A stretch of 64,000 nucleotides of DNA from Deltaproteobacteria bacterium (GCA_021824175.1 JAKALP010000027.1:1-64000), one strand, 5' to 3'. Positions 36,132-45,514 are shown, counted from the first letter of the stretch. A program made the numbers and translations. The notes: generated by a model from the sequence alone, not told the origin.

Positions 36132-38713
36132 ATGGCCATTGCTCAGTGCTTGCCCCAAGAAATTGTCGCGGCAGCGCCCTGATCGCCATCATCGCAGCAG
36201 TCCTGCTCTTCTCAGTATTGGCGGCGGCCTTAGTCTCCATGGTGGGATCATCCAGCCAGCAAACCGCCTTTGCGAATCTTTCCGACCGGGCTTCCTATCT
36301 GGCTGAGTCCGGATACCGTTTGGCCATCAACCGCTTCAGTCACGCCGCCGACCTGGCGATTGACCCCTTGGACGCCCTGGATGCCGTCGAAGGTCAATAC
36401 ACCTTGAACGCCAACACCGGCCAAATTGATCTGACGGTCTACTCCTTCTTCTTTCGCCTGACCAACGGCACAATTTCCGGTCAAACTACCTTCGAAGCTC
36501 AGGCCCCTGGCAGGTTCCCCGCCGAAGAGATTACTACCCTCAATGGGCAACAAGTAGTAATCGACGGCCAGCTTTACACCTTGCAGCCTTCCTCGCAGTT
36601 GCAGGCCAGCAGCAATGACCGGCTGAATTTGACGGTCGATCCCGCGTTGCCGATCACACCGCTGCCGGCCGGTACGGTCGTTTTACCGGCCACAACCATT
36701 ACCGATTCCCAAAGTCTCGACAGTGGCGGCAGTCTAATCTACGCCAGCGACAGCGGCGAAATATTTCCCTTACGCAACGGCACCATCCAAATCAATACCG
36801 GCTCTTTCCTGACCTACCGCGTCAACGATCGGACCAATCATACCTTCATCGATATTCAAAACCCCAATAACCCGACCATGTCCGGGCTAGTGGTGCCGGC
36901 CGGCGCACGAGTTACGCTGATGCCATATGCCAGTATTCATTCGACCGGCATTGCCGGAGGCGGCCAATTCCAGGCCCGGCGCGAGATGGTATACTCCGGC
37001 GCTCTGCCCTGGGCTCAGGCCACCCAACGAATTACTTTCGAAGATAAATTCGATACCAACGCGAACCGCTGGACCCCGTCAACGGGCACCAGCGTCACCG
37101 TTACGGCCCTGGGCGGCAACAATGCCTTGCAAATCAGCGCCTCCACCGCCGAAAGCCTGGTGACGCTGGAACCGGCCAACACCCAGGAGTATTTCAACGG
37201 CTTCCGCAATAACAATGGGAATTATCTGAGCTACGACACCCAGGTGAAGATGGGGTTCTATTCCAGCGACGTCTTAGACTTTTCTTTAAACCCAATTCCT
37301 TCCCAGGTCACTCCGTTGGCGGCTGGATTGTCTTTCCGGCTTAATACGGTCACGTCAGCCAGCTCCTACAATGGCTATAATCTCTCTTTTCTGCGTGGAG
37401 ATAATTTAACGTTGCCCAACGGCATTGTTCCGGCCGGATATGAAAATGCTTCTCTCATGGTTTTGTGGCAGCAAATTTTGAGCGCTCAAGGCACTCCGTC
37501 CCGCCAATGGCTCGCCTTTAAACAGCTTCAGACCAAGCTGTATCCAGCCCCTCCGCAAACTTTTGATGATGTCATTGGTGGTTGGACTCCGGATACCAGC
37601 TTATGGACTATTCTACCGACGTCCGGACGCAATGCTTCTCCGGCTTGGTATTATCAGGGCTTCACCGGATCAGTGCTATCTTCTCCCCCAATCCCGCTGA
37701 GCTGTCCGGCGGTTTCGACAGCCTTGTGCGATGAGGCGCCCATCATCACGCTGGTTTTTTGGAGTCAGGAAGATAACGTTAATTTCCCATACAACCGAAG
37801 AGTGCGGATCAGCTATGATGGCGGATCATTTTCGGCAATTGCTCCCACTAAAGGTACCAGCCAAAACGGATGGTATCCCTTTACTTACAACCTCAGCGCT
37901 CATGCCGGACAAACGGTATCGATCCAGTTTCAAGCACAAAATTCCGGCTTTCTAAACATGGGTTGGCATGTTGATGATGTGAGCATCCGCTTTCAATGGC
38001 CGATCCAAAATTCTACTCTTGCGGTGCGTTTGCAGGAAGCCGCCGTGGTGCGGTTCAGCAACGGCGGTCCCAATCCCATTGCCAAGGGCGACTGGGTGCG
38101 GGGGGCCACCTCCAATACTTCCGGCACGGTCATCGCTCCCATACTTCTCAGCTCAGGAAGTTGGGCGGGCCATGACGCCCAAGGCACGCTGATGCTCAAC
38201 GATATGGCGGGCGACGGCTTTTCGACCGGTGAGACCCTGCAAGTGATCGGCAGTACTACAACCACCAGCGCCACGGTTCAGACGTATACCGATGCCAACG
38301 ACCGCCGGGTTAATATTATCCGGGCCTATTACGCCAGCTCGGCTGGTTATGGCACGGCGGATAGTGATCCCTTGGATGTGAACACGCTGCCCTACCCCCG
38401 CAGCGCCTCAGATGAATCGCTGGAGTGGCCGGTGGATGATGGTGATCCTTGGACAGCCGATCGTGATTTCTTCCGGCTGATCCAATGGGATGGAATCAAT
38501 CCGGCGATCACTTCGCTCTCCTTTCTTGATCCCCAAAATACCATGCTGCGTAGCCATGAACCCAACCTGCGCTCCCAATCCATCGACTTGACCAGCCCTG
38601 AACTGGGCCTCCATGCTTACGGCACCGGCGCCGGCAACACCTACTTCGATGACTTCGGCTTCCAACAAATCATGCCAGCCACGGATCTTTATCCGCCACC
38701 GTTGCAACAGTGA
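36128..38713 (+). CDS. Giant MshP/PilX-like minor pilin with large ectodomain
   Basis: An 861-residue protein. Its N-terminus (CRGSALIAIIAAVLLFSVLAAALV) is a prepilin-like signal with Ser at +1 and no Glu5, as in MshP and PilX proteins, followed by the conserved YLAESGYRLAINR helix. MshP is normally about 150 residues. Here about 800 residues of beta-rich sequence follow, including a stretch near 540-625 with GWHVDDVSIRF, typical of MAM/jelly-roll domains. MshQ, the large last gene of MSHA clusters, is not separate here, so an MshP-MshQ-type fusion is inferred. Likely a tip adhesin. Its ATG overlaps the previous stop (ATGA). Confidence 0.75.
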   Translation: MNGHCSVLAPRNCRGSALIAIIAAVLLFSVLAAALVSMVGSSSQQTAFANLSDRASYLAESGYRLAINRFSHAADLAIDPLDALDAVEGQYTLNANTGQIDLTVYSFFFRLTNGTISGQTTFEAQAPGRFPAEEITTLNGQQVVIDGQLYTLQPSSQLQASSNDRLNLTVDPALPITPLPAGTVVLPATTITDSQSLDSGGSLIYASDSGEIFPLRNGTIQINTGSFLTYRVNDRTNHTFIDIQNPNNPTMSGLVVPAGARVTLMPYASIHSTGIAGGGQFQARREMVYSGALPWAQATQRITFEDKFDTNANRWTPSTGTSVTVTALGGNNALQISASTAESLVTLEPANTQEYFNGFRNNNGNYLSYDTQVKMGFYSSDVLDFSLNPIPSQVTPLAAGLSFRLNTVTSASSYNGYNLSFLRGDNLTLPNGIVPAGYENASLMVLWQQILSAQGTPSRQWLAFKQLQTKLYPAPPQTFDDVIGGWTPDTSLWTILPTSGRNASPAWYYQGFTGSVLSSPPIPLSCPAVSTALCDEAPIITLVFWSQEDNVNFPYNRRVRISYDGGSFSAIAPTKGTSQNGWYPFTYNLSAHAGQTVSIQFQAQNSGFLNMGWHVDDVSIRFQWPIQNSTLAVRLQEAAVVRFSNGGPNPIAKGDWVRGATSNTSGTVIAPILLSSGSWAGHDAQGTLMLNDMAGDGFSTGETLQVIGSTTTTSATVQTYTDANDRRVNIIRAYYASSAGYGTADSDPLDVNTLPYPRSASDESLEWPVDDGDPWTADRDFFRLIQWDGINPAITSLSFLDPQNTMLRSHEPNLRSQSIDLTSPELGLHAYGTGAGNTYFDDFGFQQIMPATDLYPPPLQQ

Positions 38714-38816
38714 GATGTATTGAGTCGGCGAATAGTCGTGACTTTACGATGCGACGATTTTCCAGGCTGATGTCGCATTATTAGCCCGTCAATGCCGCCT
38801 ATGGCGTTGCATGCTT

Positions 38817-38893
38817 CCCCTCGTTCTATCCCTCAGCATGGGAACGGCGCTTGGGAAGATATGCATTCCCATGCAGAGCGTGGGAACGAGGGG
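38817..38893. repeat. Palindromic repeat with CCCCTCGTTC ends
   Basis: A 10-bp perfect terminal inverted repeat (CCCCTCGTTC/GAACGAGGGG) encloses two imperfect inner hairpins, including GCATTCCCATGCAGAGCGTGGG. It is followed at about 38898-38926 by a half-copy of the CCCGCCTTCGCGGG REP family. The gap 38714-39093 holds only these repeats. Confidence 0.7.
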
Positions 38894-39093
38894 TTTTCCT
38901 GGACCCCCGCCTTCGCGGGGGCGACGTAAACAGGCACCGTGTCATTTTTGTGAGGGTTCATACTTAACAAGATATGCGATCCCCCTGCTGACTTGCCCGC
39001 CACGGCTATGCCCCACTCCCGAACCATGCTATTAAGCCCCATTGCATTAAAGCCGATAAGATGGTTTTACAACCATGCATATAAGGAGTTTTA

Positions 39094-41268
39094 ATGGTTC
39101 CCGCTCCCCATTTCCAAATATCGCCAGGCGCATTGAATGAGAATCAGGCCAAGCAGCTTCTTAATAGTTACGGCATTCCCACTGTGGATGAAACGGTAGC
39201 GGCCGATGCGGATCAGGCCGTGATCGCGGCGGAAGCCTTTGGCTATCCGGTGGTGCTCAAAGGAATGGGCGCGGCCTTGCAACACAAAACCGAAAAAGGC
39301 TTGGTCCACCTGCACCTGCACGATGCCGCGGCCGTGCGCCGGGCCGCGGTGCGCATCGGTGAAGCAGCGGGTAAAGATTTAGAGGGTTTGCTGGTGCAGC
39401 CCCAGATCAGCGGTCAGCGCGAGTTCATGGCTGGATTGTTCCGCGACCCGCAGTTCGGGCCAGTGATTCTCTTCGGTCTGGGCGGCACTTTGACCGAAGC
39501 CCTCGGCGATATCACCATGCGCCTGGCGCCCCTGACCGCTTTTGATATGCGCCAAATGATCGGAGAAATTCGCGCCCAGAAACTGCTGGGCCCCTTCCGG
39601 GGAGAAGCGGCCGTGGACCAGCATTCGCTGATTCAAGTGCTTCAAGGCCTTTCGCGTCTGGCCTTGGCGCATCCGGAGGTGGCTGAAATCGATGTCAACC
39701 CTCTGCGCGTCACCCCCCAGGGGAAAATCGTGGCCGTGGATGCGCTGGTGATGATCCAGCCACCGCCCGCGCCGCGGCAGTCCACGCCGCCGGTGCCGCC
39801 CAAGGAGATCGGCAAACTGTTCCATCCGCGCGCGGTTGCGTTTGTGGGGGCTTCGGCCCAAATGGGCAAGTGGGGCAATATGCTGCCGGCCAATACCATC
39901 AGCGGCGGCTTCGAGGGCAAAATCTTTCTGGTCAATGCCCATGGCGGAGAGATCCTGGGGCAGCCGACCTTTCGCCAATTGACCGATATCCCCGATAAGA
40001 TCGACCTGGCCGTGGTGACGGTACCGGCTGACAAGGTGATCGACCTCATTCCCCAATGCCAGGCCAAGGGCATCCACTACATGGTGCTCATTACATCGGG
40101 TTTTGCCGAAGTAGGCACCGAAGGTCAGGCCCTGGAAGCCCGCCTCATCGAAGCGGCCCGCCAAGCCGGCATTCTGATTCTGGGCCCCAATACCATGGGC
40201 ATCAACAACCCACATATCCATTTATACAGCACCGGCGCCTCGGTGACGCCCATCGCCGGCAGCACGGTCATGGTAGCCCAATCAGGCAACATGGGCGGCC
40301 AGTTGCTGGGCTTTGCCGAACAGCAGGGCATCGGCATGCGCGGCTTTTCAGGCAGCGGTAATGAAGCCATGATCACCATGGCCGATTATCTGGAAGGGTT
40401 TGAGATCGACGAGGTGACGCGCACCGTGCTGGTTTACGCCGAAGGTTTCAAAAACGGCCGCCGCTTCTTCGAAGCCGCCCGCCGCGTGAGCCGCAAAAAA
40501 CCCATCGTACTGCTCAAAGGTGGTCAAACTCAGGCCGGCCAGAAGGCGGCGGCCAGCCACAGCGGCGCCATGACCTCGGATGTGCGGGTCTTCGAGGCTC
40601 TGTGCCGCCAGACCGGGATCGTGCATGTGCGTCGTCCCATGGATCTGCTGGATCTGGCCGCGGCTTTTGACTCCCTGCCCCTGCCGCGCGGCCCGCGAGT
40701 GGCCATCATGACCTTTGGCGGTGGCTGGGGCGTGGTCGCCACGGATCTGTGCCAGGTCCAGGGCTTGGAGTTACCGGAACTGGACGCAGAGATCGTGCGC
40801 ACCATCGACGGGGTGCTACCCCCCTATTGGAGCCACGCCAACCCCGTGGATCTGGTAGGCCATCCCGAGCCCGATTCCACCTTTAAAATCCTGGAAACGC
40901 TGATGCGCTGGGAAGGATGCGACGCCGTCATCAATCTGGGCATCATGGGCCGCCGAGCGTTTGTCAACCGGCTTTTATCCGCGGTGGGCAAATGTGATCC
41001 CAAAATGAACGGCAATACCGCCGAGCTCTATCATCAGGTGGTGGACCAGTTCGAGCACCAATTCCTGACCAGGTCCCTGGAGCTGATGACTGAGCTGGGC
41101 AAACCTATCATCGGCGTCAGCCTGCGGGCGGACACCGATTTCAAAACCGTCATCAGTCTGCCGGGTCAAAAGTATAAGGGCGTATTCTACCAGACGCCCG
41201 AGCGCGCGGCCCTGGCCCTGGCCAAGATGGTGGGGTATCAGCGGTTTTTGAGGGAGCAGGAGAAGTAG
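39094..41268 (+). CDS. ADP-forming acetyl/acyl-CoA synthetase, beta-alpha fusion
   Basis: Interconverts acyl-CoA + ADP + Pi and acid + CoA + ATP. The 724-residue protein has an ATP-grasp (beta) domain first (about 1-235: YPVVLKGMG, VAEIDVNPLRVTP), then CoA-binding and succinyl-CoA ligase-like alpha domains (VAFVGASAQMGKWGN, VAQSGNMGG, AASHSGAMTSD). Many homologues have the reverse order. AAGGAG lies 9 bases before the ATG. Substrate cannot be read from sequence; acetate, propionate or aryl acids are all known in the family. Single gene. Confidence 0.88.
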   Translation: MVPAPHFQISPGALNENQAKQLLNSYGIPTVDETVAADADQAVIAAEAFGYPVVLKGMGAALQHKTEKGLVHLHLHDAAAVRRAAVRIGEAAGKDLEGLLVQPQISGQREFMAGLFRDPQFGPVILFGLGGTLTEALGDITMRLAPLTAFDMRQMIGEIRAQKLLGPFRGEAAVDQHSLIQVLQGLSRLALAHPEVAEIDVNPLRVTPQGKIVAVDALVMIQPPPAPRQSTPPVPPKEIGKLFHPRAVAFVGASAQMGKWGNMLPANTISGGFEGKIFLVNAHGGEILGQPTFRQLTDIPDKIDLAVVTVPADKVIDLIPQCQAKGIHYMVLITSGFAEVGTEGQALEARLIEAARQAGILILGPNTMGINNPHIHLYSTGASVTPIAGSTVMVAQSGNMGGQLLGFAEQQGIGMRGFSGSGNEAMITMADYLEGFEIDEVTRTVLVYAEGFKNGRRFFEAARRVSRKKPIVLLKGGQTQAGQKAAASHSGAMTSDVRVFEALCRQTGIVHVRRPMDLLDLAAAFDSLPLPRGPRVAIMTFGGGWGVVATDLCQVQGLELPELDAEIVRTIDGVLPPYWSHANPVDLVGHPEPDSTFKILETLMRWEGCDAVINLGIMGRRAFVNRLLSAVGKCDPKMNGNTAELYHQVVDQFEHQFLTRSLELMTELGKPIIGVSLRADTDFKTVISLPGQKYKGVFYQTPERAALALAKMVGYQRFLREQEK

Positions 41269-41331
41269 TGGGCTTGTATCAAATTATTCCCCATGATATA
41301 AGCTTGTTATCTGAAAGGCGCCATTGTCCCA

Positions 41332-41562
41332 ATGAATGAACGGAAATACTACGCCAAACGAGTCCTGGATTATGAGATCGGCCATTTGATAAAAAGTCCC
41401 TGCAAGGGCTGCCCGGTTCGATACCAGTTTCCAAGATGCATGAGCGCCTGCGCCATTCTGGATCGAATACAGACGCGCTTGGCCCAAAGCATTTCCACCA
41501 CCAAGGTGTTGGCGCCCTGGGAGTCCCATCAGGTGTTGTTGGAACAACCGAAGGACAAATGA
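41332..41562 (+). CDS. Small Cys-rich hypothetical protein
   Basis: A 76-residue frame with C24-x2-C27-x8-C36-x3-C40 (CKGCP...FPRCMSAC), a spacing suited to zinc or an iron-sulfur centre, flanked by helical segments with charged ends. The ribosome site is weak (AAGG 13 bases upstream). No family name is recognised. It lies in the gap between the acyl-CoA synthetase and the Mla operon, and antisense frames here look like chance. Confidence 0.5.
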   Translation: MNERKYYAKRVLDYEIGHLIKSPCKGCPVRYQFPRCMSACAILDRIQTRLAQSISTTKVLAPWESHQVLLEQPKDK

Positions 41563-41699
41563 CCAATTCAATATTCATGATCCCGAAACCGATGATATCA
41601 TTGGTGCGTAAGCAATGGTTTTTGATCCCAACGGTTTGAATCCGATTCATCGTTGAGCGTCATCAACTCAAACTCAGCCATGCCCAAGCGAGTGGATCT

Positions 41700-42842
41700 A
41701 TGGCCCAGGCAATGCCGACCGACTCCGAATTTTATAATCTGGTGGCCAGCGGGGATGAAGCCATTGGAATCCAACTCATTGGTCGCATCGATCACCATAT
41801 CGCCGCTTCGCTGCTTAAAAAATTACTGACTGAAATCAAGGCCCGGCGGCCGCATCATGTGACCGTGGATCTCAATCGCGTCACCTATTTTGATGACTTC
41901 GGGGTCCTGGTGCTCTTCCAGATCCGCGGTTATCTGAATGAACTCAAGGTGCCGTTCCGGGTGGTCCAGCCTCCGCCAAAAGTAGCGGAAATTTTAGCCC
42001 TTTCCAATTTTGACACGCCGGGCGCCTGCGGCCCGTTGGTGCGCAAGAAGAGAAACAACGCGGTGGTGCGCCTGGGCGAAGCCTCGCTGAAGACTATCGA
42101 CAACATCCGCTTTCTGGTCTCCTTTCTTGGATCGGTAACCCTTTGCCTGGGCCATGTGGCCAGACACCCGCGCAAGCTGCGCTGGGGGGATACCATCGAA
42201 TTGATGCAAAAAACCGGCGTGGATGCCGTGCCCATCGTGGGACTGATCAGCTTTTTACTGGGTCTGATCATGGCCTTTGTCTCCAGCCTGCAGTTGGCCC
42301 AGTTCGGCGCCAGCATCTTCGTGGCCCGGTTGGTTGCTCTGGCCATGGTGTCGGAGCTGGGGCCCATCATGACCGCCATTGTGGTGGCCGGCCGCTCCGG
42401 TTCGGCCTTTGCCGCCGAAATCGGCACCATGCGCATTTCCGACGAAGTGGATGCCCTTTTCGTCATGGGGTTCTCCCCTACCCTTTTCCTGGTGGTGCCG
42501 CGCATTGTTGCTTCGGTGCTGGTGATCCCCCTGCTGACGCTCTTCGCCGATGTATTCGCTATTCTAGGCGGTTTGTTGATCAGCGTGACCATGCTGGATC
42601 TGACGGTGAGCACCTACATCGATCAGACTTTCAAAGCCTTGTCGCTGTTTGAATTTTTATGGGGTCTGTCCAAAAGCGTGGTTTTCGCGGCCCTGATCGC
42701 CTGGATCGGCTGCCTGCGCGGTTTTGAAGTACGGGGCGGATCTGCCGAAGTGGGCAATGCGGCCACCTCGGCGGTGGTCAGCGGTATTTTTCTGATTATT
42801 CTCTTTGACTCGATTTTTGCTGTGATCCGCAGCTATTGGTGA
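41700..42842 (+). CDS. mlaE: MlaE-family lipid ABC permease with N-terminal STAS domain
   Basis: A 380-residue inner-membrane protein. The N-terminal 110 residues form a STAS domain (HVTVDLNRVTYFDDFGVLVLFQI), the fold of MlaB. The rest is the MlaE permease: LMQKTGVDAVPIVGLISFLLGLIMAF, MVSELGPIMTAIVVAGRSGSAFAAEIGTM and MRISDEVDALFVMGFSP. It therefore combines MlaB-like and MlaE-like parts. It heads a tight operon with MlaF and MlaD that moves phospholipid between inner and outer membrane leaflets. Confidence 0.92.
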   Translation: MAQAMPTDSEFYNLVASGDEAIGIQLIGRIDHHIAASLLKKLLTEIKARRPHHVTVDLNRVTYFDDFGVLVLFQIRGYLNELKVPFRVVQPPPKVAEILALSNFDTPGACGPLVRKKRNNAVVRLGEASLKTIDNIRFLVSFLGSVTLCLGHVARHPRKLRWGDTIELMQKTGVDAVPIVGLISFLLGLIMAFVSSLQLAQFGASIFVARLVALAMVSELGPIMTAIVVAGRSGSAFAAEIGTMRISDEVDALFVMGFSPTLFLVVPRIVASVLVIPLLTLFADVFAILGGLLISVTMLDLTVSTYIDQTFKALSLFEFLWGLSKSVVFAALIAWIGCLRGFEVRGGSAEVGNAATSAVVSGIFLIILFDSIFAVIRSYW

Positions 42843-42844
42843 AG

Positions 42845-43630
42845 ATGAACGATACGGCCCAATCCATTATCCAGGTCCGCGACCTTGAAGCCCGCTATGG
42901 CGATGATCCCATCCTCAAGGGCGTCAACCTGGATATCTACAAGGGCGAGATCCTGGCCATCATCGGCGGCAGTGGCTGCGGCAAAACCACCTTGCTACGC
43001 CACTTGGTGGGCCTCAGACCGCCCCATGCGGGAAGTATTGCCATCGACGGCATCGACATCGCCAATGGCGACGAGAAGAGTTTTGAAAAAGCCTTGCGCA
43101 AAATCGGAATTCTCTTTCAAGGCGGCGCCTTGTTCGGCTCCATGACCATAGCCGAGAACGTGGCCTTGCCCATCCAAGAAAATACCGATTTGCCATCAGC
43201 GGCGGTGGCGGCCCTGGTGCGCATGAAATTATGCGCGGTGGACTTGGGGGGCTACGAAGAACATCTGCCATCGGAAATCAGCGGGGGCATGATCAAACGC
43301 GCGGCCCTGGCCAGAGCCCTGGCTTTGAATCCGGAGATTCTCTTCCTGGATGAGCCTACGGCCGGCCTGGACCCGGTGATATCGGCGGAGATCGAAGAAC
43401 TTATCCTGCGGATCAATCACAGCATCGGCACCACCATGGTGATCATCACCCATGCATTGAGCATTATTTTTAGAGTTGCGCACCGCATTGTGATGTTGGA
43501 CAAATCGGCCAAGGGGATTGTGGCTCAGGGTGATCCCAACGAGTTGAAGACCAAGAGCCCCAACCCCGTGGTGCGCCAGTTTTTCAACCGGCAGGCCAAC
43601 GTGAGCAAACGGCAATTATGGCAACCTTAA
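42845..43630 (+). CDS. mlaF: MlaF-type ABC transporter ATPase
   Basis: A 261-residue ABC ATPase. Walker A is GGSGCGKTT, the Q-loop lies in ILFQGGALFGSMT (typical of Mla/Ttg2A), the signature is EISGGMIKRAALARAL and Walker B is ILFLDEPTAGLDPV, followed by the His switch in IITHAL. The ATG at 42845 is chosen. A GTG at 42839, overlapping the permease stop, is an alternative. It energises the MlaE permease. Confidence 0.94.
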   Translation: MNDTAQSIIQVRDLEARYGDDPILKGVNLDIYKGEILAIIGGSGCGKTTLLRHLVGLRPPHAGSIAIDGIDIANGDEKSFEKALRKIGILFQGGALFGSMTIAENVALPIQENTDLPSAAVAALVRMKLCAVDLGGYEEHLPSEISGGMIKRAALARALALNPEILFLDEPTAGLDPVISAEIEELILRINHSIGTTMVIITHALSIIFRVAHRIVMLDKSAKGIVAQGDPNELKTKSPNPVVRQFFNRQANVSKRQLWQP

Positions 43631-44628
43631 AGACCAAATTCAGCGTAGGGCTCTTTATCATCGTCGGGTTGGCGATCATCGTGATTGGCGTGATCTGGCT
43701 GGGCATGTCCAAGTACCTGGAGAAGGGCCGCTTCTTCGTGGCCTATTTTGATGAATCGGTGCAGGGCCTGGACAAGGATTCGGCGGTAAAGTACCGGGGC
43801 GTCTATATCGGCCGCGTTCATCATATCGGCGTGGCTCCGGACGGCAAGCTGATCGAGGTGGTGATGAAGATCGAATCGGATTTCAAGGCCGAGATGATCA
43901 CCCAGGATGTGGTGGCCCAGCTCAAATCGGTGGGTATCACGGGCTTGATGTTCATTGAACTGGACCGCAAGCACCCACTTGAGCAAATGATCTACCCGCC
44001 CGCCACCATGACCCCGCCCTATCCGGTGGTGGCCACCCGCCCTTCGGATATCTCCAAAATCTTCAAGGGGATTGAAGAAGTATTCGCCATCTTCCGGGCC
44101 ATAGACACCAAAACCATCTCCGACCAGCTCACCGCCGCGCTGAAAAAGATCAATCACACCATCGATAATGCCCAATTGGACGCCGTTATGGCCGATATGC
44201 GCAAAACCATGAAAAATCTGCAACAATTGATGGCTTCGGAAGACACCCAGCGGCTGATGAAATCTTTTGAAAGCGCGGCCGATAAAGTCAATACCATGGC
44301 TGTCAATGCGGACGGCGGTATTACGGAAATCCGGAGCACGGTGGGGCATCTGGATCATGTTTTAAATAACAGCGGCGACGATCTGCGCCAGATCACGGCC
44401 GATCTCAAAGCTTCGGCCCAGCAGGTCAAACGCGCCATGGAAACCGCTTCCACGCTGCTGGAAAACACCGATCGTAAAGTCGACACCATGGAGCGTCAGA
44501 TCGTGGCGACCCTGGTGCGGATTGAGCAGGCCAGCGACACCCTGAACCGCTTTCTGGATCGCATTGCGGTGGAACCCTCGGGCATTATTTTCAGCGGCCC
44601 GCCGGAAGAAAAACCGGCGGCGCCGTAA
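43618..44628 (+). CDS. mlaD: MlaD/MCE-family lipid-binding protein
   Basis: A 336-residue protein anchored by one N-terminal helix (FIIVGLAIIVIGVIWLGM), with one MCE domain (about 35-120: VAYFDESVQGLDKDSAVKYRGVYIGRVHHIGV) and a long C-terminal coiled coil. It forms the periplasmic ring of the transporter and its tail could bridge toward the outer membrane. It starts inside the end of mlaF (13-bp overlap), a sign of translational coupling. MlaC and MlaA are not in the window. Confidence 0.93.
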   Translation: MATLKTKFSVGLFIIVGLAIIVIGVIWLGMSKYLEKGRFFVAYFDESVQGLDKDSAVKYRGVYIGRVHHIGVAPDGKLIEVVMKIESDFKAEMITQDVVAQLKSVGITGLMFIELDRKHPLEQMIYPPATMTPPYPVVATRPSDISKIFKGIEEVFAIFRAIDTKTISDQLTAALKKINHTIDNAQLDAVMADMRKTMKNLQQLMASEDTQRLMKSFESAADKVNTMAVNADGGITEIRSTVGHLDHVLNNSGDDLRQITADLKASAQQVKRAMETASTLLENTDRKVDTMERQIVATLVRIEQASDTLNRFLDRIAVEPSGIIFSGPPEEKPAAP

Positions 44629-44717
44629 ACCCAGAGCGACGCGGGCGTGTAGCAGAAAGAACATTACTTATTATCCATCGCGTCACAATAACTTTTTCAC
44701 CTATGTGTTTATAGATA

Positions 44718-44788
44718 ACCACAGAGGACACAGAGAACCAGGAGACAAACAATATTTTCTTCTCTGTGTTCTCTGCGTCCTCTGTGGT
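44718..44788. repeat. CACAGAG palindromic repeat, copy 2
   Basis: Ends ACCACAGAGGA and TCCTCTGTGGT are exact reverse complements, with imperfect pairing through most of the 71 bases. It lies between mlaD and the lipoprotein gene. Confidence 0.8.
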
Positions 44789-44841
44789 AAAAAAAATAAA
44801 ATTATGAAATGTTTGGATTAAAATCGAGGGATACATATACA

Positions 44842-45492
44842 ATGAAGCCATCAAACCGACTGCCGTGGCGCCTGAGCATATTCTTCACGGTACTGCTTCT
44901 GACGGCCTGTTCGATACCCAAAACCAAACCCCAGCCGGTCTATTACTACACCCTGGACAACAAACCGCTGGAACTGAGTTTTCCCAATCGGGTGCCGGCA
45001 GTGGTGCGGGTGGAACGCTTTGCCGCCGGCCCACCGTATGATTCCCAACAAATCATTTATGGCGATAAAGGGCTGTATCGCAATGCGTACGCCAACTTCA
45101 AATGGATCGCCCTGCCCGGTGAATTACTGGCCTATGACTTGGCCAGGGACATGCAGCAATGCGGCGGATTTCAAGCCGTGCTGACGCCCCAGGCTTCCTC
45201 ACCACCAACTCACGCCATCAACGGGTTCGTGGAACAATTTCTCGAAGAGGATTTCTCCGAGCCGGCCCAAGCCGCCTTGAAGGTCGGTATTACTTTGATT
45301 GACACGCGGGAGCCGGACCCCATCAAGCGCATTTTGCTTCAGAAGAATTACAGCTTCAAATCGCCGTGCGAAGAAAAAACCCCGGCCGCGTTGGCCCAGG
45401 CCATGAGCGCGGCCGCGGCCAAACTCAATGCCCAAATCATCCAGGATATCCATCGATGTTTGTCGCAAACCAGCTCTCACACAAAAGATTAA
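44842..45492 (+). CDS. PqiC-like ABC transport auxiliary lipoprotein
   Basis: A 216-residue protein with a signal peptide and lipobox (FTVLLLTACSIP) and the ABC_trans_aux/PqiC fold (YYYTLDNKPLEL ... VVRVERFAAGPPYDSQQIIYGDKG). Such lipoproteins sit in the outer membrane and work with MCE transporters. Its position after mlaD, separated only by a repeat, supports a role in the same lipid export or import system. The ATG at 44842 is preferred to the frame start at 44809. Confidence 0.82.
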   Translation: MKPSNRLPWRLSIFFTVLLLTACSIPKTKPQPVYYYTLDNKPLELSFPNRVPAVVRVERFAAGPPYDSQQIIYGDKGLYRNAYANFKWIALPGELLAYDLARDMQQCGGFQAVLTPQASSPPTHAINGFVEQFLEEDFSEPAQAALKVGITLIDTREPDPIKRILLQKNYSFKSPCEEKTPAALAQAMSAAAAKLNAQIIQDIHRCLSQTSSHTKD

Positions 45493-45497
45493 AGTAG

Positions 45498-45514
45498 GGT
45501 GCGCTCCGCGCACC
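45498..45514. repeat. Short REP-like hairpin
   Basis: GGTGCGC-TCC-GCGCACC, a 7-bp perfect stem, lies 6 bases after the lipoprotein stop codon. No T-run follows. Confidence 0.4.
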
